A stretch of 64,000 nucleotides of DNA. It comes from Combretum micranthum (Eukaryota > Streptophyta > Magnoliopsida > Myrtales > Combretaceae). The DNA is taken from assembly GCA_024138025.1 (NCBI GenBank), contig JAMXBD010000364.1, forward strand, positions 806,001 through 870,000. The letters are read 5' to 3'. The translations under genes were made by a program, and so were the position numbers. A model generated the notes under the pieces. That model ran no database searches. It was not told the DNA's origin and worked only from the letters and a program-made list of their open reading frames with translations. Positions 60,768-64,000 of the stretch are shown here, piece after piece. How positions within the stretch are numbered: position 1 is the stretch's first letter; each line of letters begins with the position of its first letter.

Positions 60768-63115
60768 CTAGTCAAGAAAAATATCCGAATGAGTATTTCT
60801 TGATAACTCTCTTGAAATTTGACAAAACTATGTTGTAAGAACGTCAAAGTTCGTGTAGAAGACAATTCCAACTTAAAATGGTTATAACTTGGTCATTTTA
60901 ACTCAGAATTGCGCATATAATATACCAATTTCTATCTATTTGAAAAGATCTATCCATTTCGAAAAATATTTCATCAAAATAGGTCATTTAAGCTCCAGAA
61001 CAGTGGTGATTAGATTCACTATGAAATTTCCCATCCCAAACACATTTGTTTCAATCATCAAATCATCCAAAATTTTTTTTGATAAATACTTACTTATCTA
61101 TATAGTTGAGAAATTCCTTTTTATAGATGTATAGCTCATATTTCATACATGCTCAAGTGTTTGTTGTCCAACCAAAATTCTTTAGTAAAAACAATGTTAG
61201 TGAAAAGTTTAGAAAATCATAGTTTACAAGAAATCCTTTTTGTAAATCCTTTAAAATGAATATTTTGATTCTTTTGTTTTCAAAGAATATTTTATGTTTA
61301 TCTTATTATTTTCTTGGTGACTTTTTAATAAAAATAATTTTCTTTATTTTTTATTTTTGAAACTTTTAATATTAGTATCACTTTTCTTATTAGTTTTCTA
61401 TGTATTTCCTTTGACTATTATTTTAAACTTTTTAAATCTTATTTTGAAAACTTACATTTCCTTTTTATATTATGTTTTTAAGGAAAACGTTTTCATAACG
61501 AAGAATCGTCTTCCTTATATTTAGAAAACAACTCTATTACTTCTAAAGTTATGGTTTTAAAAAAAGCCTTTCAAAGTAATGGGTATTATAATTAGTTCTT
61601 CTTAAAGCTTTGAGAAAATAGATTCCTTTTACTAATTTGAAAACTCTAAATTTCTTTTAGAACCTTTCTTTGGTGACAAAATCTCTTTTGTAAAAAGTAT
61701 AGTTTAAACTTGGTGGTTTAGACAATAATCTTTATTTCACATGAATATGATAATAATAAAAAGAAAAAATTATAATAACAAATTAATAAGAAAAAAAATA
61801 TAAGTCAAGTATTGAGAGTCTTAACTTTGAATCAAGACTCTCGGAATAAGAAATGGACTAGTCCCGAAAAGAAAAGAAAATTGTTTTGACTCGATGAGGA
61901 CAAGTCTAAGACTAGAAGATTAGTCTTAAAATAGTATGGAAGTAAATAAATTGAAATAAAAGTAACTAAATTGCATTGCATGAAAATAAATAAATAACAA
62001 GTGAGCTTATATGCTCTAAATAATATATATATATATAGATACAAAAATATACTTAATTAGATATAGATAAGAAGTTAACATAATAACAACAATAATAGGT
62101 ACAAAACATAATAATAACATAAAAATAGAGAAATGGGTTTCAATGAACAAGAACAACACATGAGCATAGTGTAGCTTCCATAACAAAAGTTTAGGAAACT
62201 CACACTATGGTCATGTAAAGTTACATGACATGGAGCAAAAGAAATATGGAAAGAAATTTTTACCTAAAGAGAATATGGAGTAGTATGTGTGAATGGGTTT
62301 TTGGTGTATGTAAAAGAAGGTTTGGGAGTATTTTGGGAGAGTTTTGAGAGGAGAATTTTGGAGGGTGGTGAATTTGTGGGTAGATGAAGTGTGAAAAAAA
62401 TGAAAGAGGAGGGGGTATTTATAGGAAAATGAGGAGTGAATTTTGAGTGATTTAAATAAAAAATTGGAAAAAAATTAAAGAGAGAGTGAGAGGGGGTGCC
62501 GACCAAGGAGGAAAAGGAGAGAAGGAGATGTGATTTTTTTGTATTTTGTGCATTGAGAGTAATAATATGTAAGGTAGATGTGATATAAAGTTATGAGAAA
62601 GATAAAAAGTAAAGGAAATAGGTGTATAGTGTGTAAGAGTAGGTGGTAGAAAAAGTAGAGATAGAAGAATAGTAATGAATATTGTAATGTAAAGTAGATG
62701 TGACTAATAAAGTACCGGTAGTAAGAAAATAGTGTATAATTGTGATATCTGATATTTTTAGCTACCGAAAAATTATAAAACTGATATCTTTGAAAACCTT
62801 ATATTTTTACTAGTCTAATGGTATATTCGAAATATTTTTTCTATTCCGAGCTTCGGGACACATTTTTTGAAAACTGTATCCATTCGGGTTCAAAACAGAT
62901 TGTGATTTGGCTAATCTGATATTTTTAAGCTTTTTTATGTAATTACGAACTGTTCTACACACTAATCTCTTACTTACTCTTTTAGGATTACGAACACGGG
63001 ATTGTCGGACTTAAACTTGTTATGTCTAACTAGGATTTTATTGACTTTAGGGTTTCCAGTTGACCTTCTAATTAGGGTTTAAGCTTAACCGATCGTAAAA
63101 CTGTGGGGGTTTATA

Positions 63116-64000
63116 GAAGATCTCATAGTTTTCTGAGTAAAAATCATTATAATCCATTGTTTGTAATTTCTACAAGACTCTGTCTCCAATTGTAATATCC
63201 TTCGATTAATCTCATATTATTTCTTTAGATCATGTTCTTAAGTTTTAAATCCATGAAGAAACAATCTCTTACAGCTTAGGGTTTGCAAATCCAAATCTTG
63301 ATTCATGTGAATCAAATGTGCTTTCAAGACAATTGACTGGGTATTTATGATTAGTAGCTTGAATCTGTTTGTATGGGTCTGATTGTATGGTGTACTTGTT
63401 AGACCCATGTTTGATTTTAACTGAATAGGCTGAGAGGTTGTTCTTTTAGATAGATCTTTGGCTGCTAGTGGAGTTATTTATAATCACCTTGAGAGAGGGG
63501 TTTGAGGCTTTCCGTCTCTTTTTTTTTTTTTCAAAATGCATTAAGTTGATTTTTTTAAACCAATGGATTCTTAGAAGAGATTTCGGTAGTCTGGTCTAGT
63601 CTAGATCTAGAACTACTGACTTTGAGAGAAGCTTTGGTTTAATGCAGTGAATCCGAAAGTACAAATACATAAGCAACAACTCTCTCAAAGTTTTGATTTT
63701 GGTTCATATGATAAGGAGTTAGTAAAGCAAACCTTGGGCTATCATCTTGCATTTCTACAAACCCATCTTAAGTTTTTGCCCTTAAGCTTTGTGAATATCT
63801 TTAACTAAGCATAACTTCTTTTCTTTTATCATGTCTTGTTGAGTTTCTTTTCTTAGCTAGATAATAAATGGAATGTGAGTATAATAGTTGCCACCATTCA
63901 CTTGGGATCCAACCTAATTCTTTCTATACAACTTCGGTACATGTGCTTGTCATGAATGTTGGAAGTTGCCAAACTAAAGTTGAAAAGAACCAATTATTTT
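63116..64000 (+). repeat. Possible R/U5 of the old LTR interrupted by LTR J
   Basis: Leader-like, non-coding. Near 63904-63950 the words gggatccaacct... ttcggtac...gtgcttg resemble the U5 end of Tat/Athila-type LTRs as I remember them. The window ends before any primer site or gag could be checked. Confidence 0.35.

Larger units (their letters stand above)
59554..63115 (-). mobile_element. Solo LTR J of the TGTAAACCCC family (3.56 kb)
   Basis: The plus strand starts TGTCATGCCCC and ends TGGGGGTTTATA (decayed TTTACA). Flanks TGAGA and GAAGA are only partly alike, so the duplication is uncertain. Minus-strand landmarks: TATA-like (62414-62425), donor CTTTAG/GTAAAA (62263), GACTAGTC-type block (about 61850-61930), hairpin (about 60866-60905), acceptor (60768), second donor (60669), and a CGCCAAG-type repeat (60240-60360) like copy A. 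A 52-bp tandem duplication lies at 60130-60233. Confidence 0.85.

Noticed and set aside
62264..62506. 80-codon minus-strand frame in LTR J
   Set aside because: Leader region of the LTR; its stop is made by the exon end TTTAG and it has no counterpart in other copies.
59549..63120. Clean target duplication for LTR J
   Set aside because: TGAGA and GAAGA share too few positions to call, though the family ends are clear.

Overview
This is a gene-poor, AT-rich stretch of plant nuclear DNA built almost entirely from nested transposable elements. The plant assignment rests on four things. There is a Ty3/gypsy chromovirus of the Tekay (Del) type with an initiator-Met tRNA primer site and a chromodomain. 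There are plant-type long LTRs, and hAT-like and CACTA-like non-autonomous DNA elements. I found no tRNA, rRNA, CRISPR or credible host protein gene. Everything here was read by eye, with no database search.

The dominant repeat is one family of very long LTRs (here called the TGTAAACCCC family). Copies begin TGTAAACCCC or TGTAAGCCCC, end GGGGCGTGACA, and are about 3.4-4.4 kb long. I count nine copies plus one diverged relative: A 1-3585 (-), B 6815-9569 (-), C 9570-13047 (+), D 14793-36291 (-, interrupted), E 23381-30264 (+, interrupted), the diverged inner copy 24158-27609 (+), F 36881-41247 (+), G 42464-46730 (+), H 49685-53791 (-), I 54584-58005 (-) and J 59554-63115 (-). Every complete copy appears as a solo LTR, and most have recognisable 5-bp target duplications.

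Layout. 1-3585 is LTR A. 3586-6814 is old AT-rich DNA. 6815-13047 holds LTRs B and C back to back, B carrying a hAT-like insert. 13048-41247 is a five-level nest: a decayed gypsy pol is split by LTR D; D is split by the Tekay element (15612-33421); its gag is split by solo LTR E; E is split by the inner solo LTR; LTR F sits just to the right. 41248-49684 holds old LTR-like sequence, composite LTR G and a CACTA-like element. 49685-53791 is LTR H. 54055-58397 is a second hAT-like copy split by LTR I. 58818-64000 looks like an old LTR of another gypsy lineage split by LTR J.

The most interesting signal is inside the TGTAAACCCC LTRs. They share what looks like a spliced leader: TATA box, a conserved 5' splice donor (TTTAG/GTAAG-like), a 1.0-1.8 kb intron, and a conserved 3' acceptor. 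A short exon follows (exactly 69 nt in four copies), ended by a second strong donor, GTGAGT. That exon encodes a short acidic tail ending in D-Y-Y/F-D and a stop. Changes between copies are largely synonymous, the stop sits at one position in six copies, and ATG (usually ATGGCC) lies about 8 nt before the second donor in nearly all copies. The Tekay LTR has a similar arrangement. This suggests an LTR-encoded micro-ORF plus a start codon spliced onto downstream coding sequence; I know of no description of it for this family.
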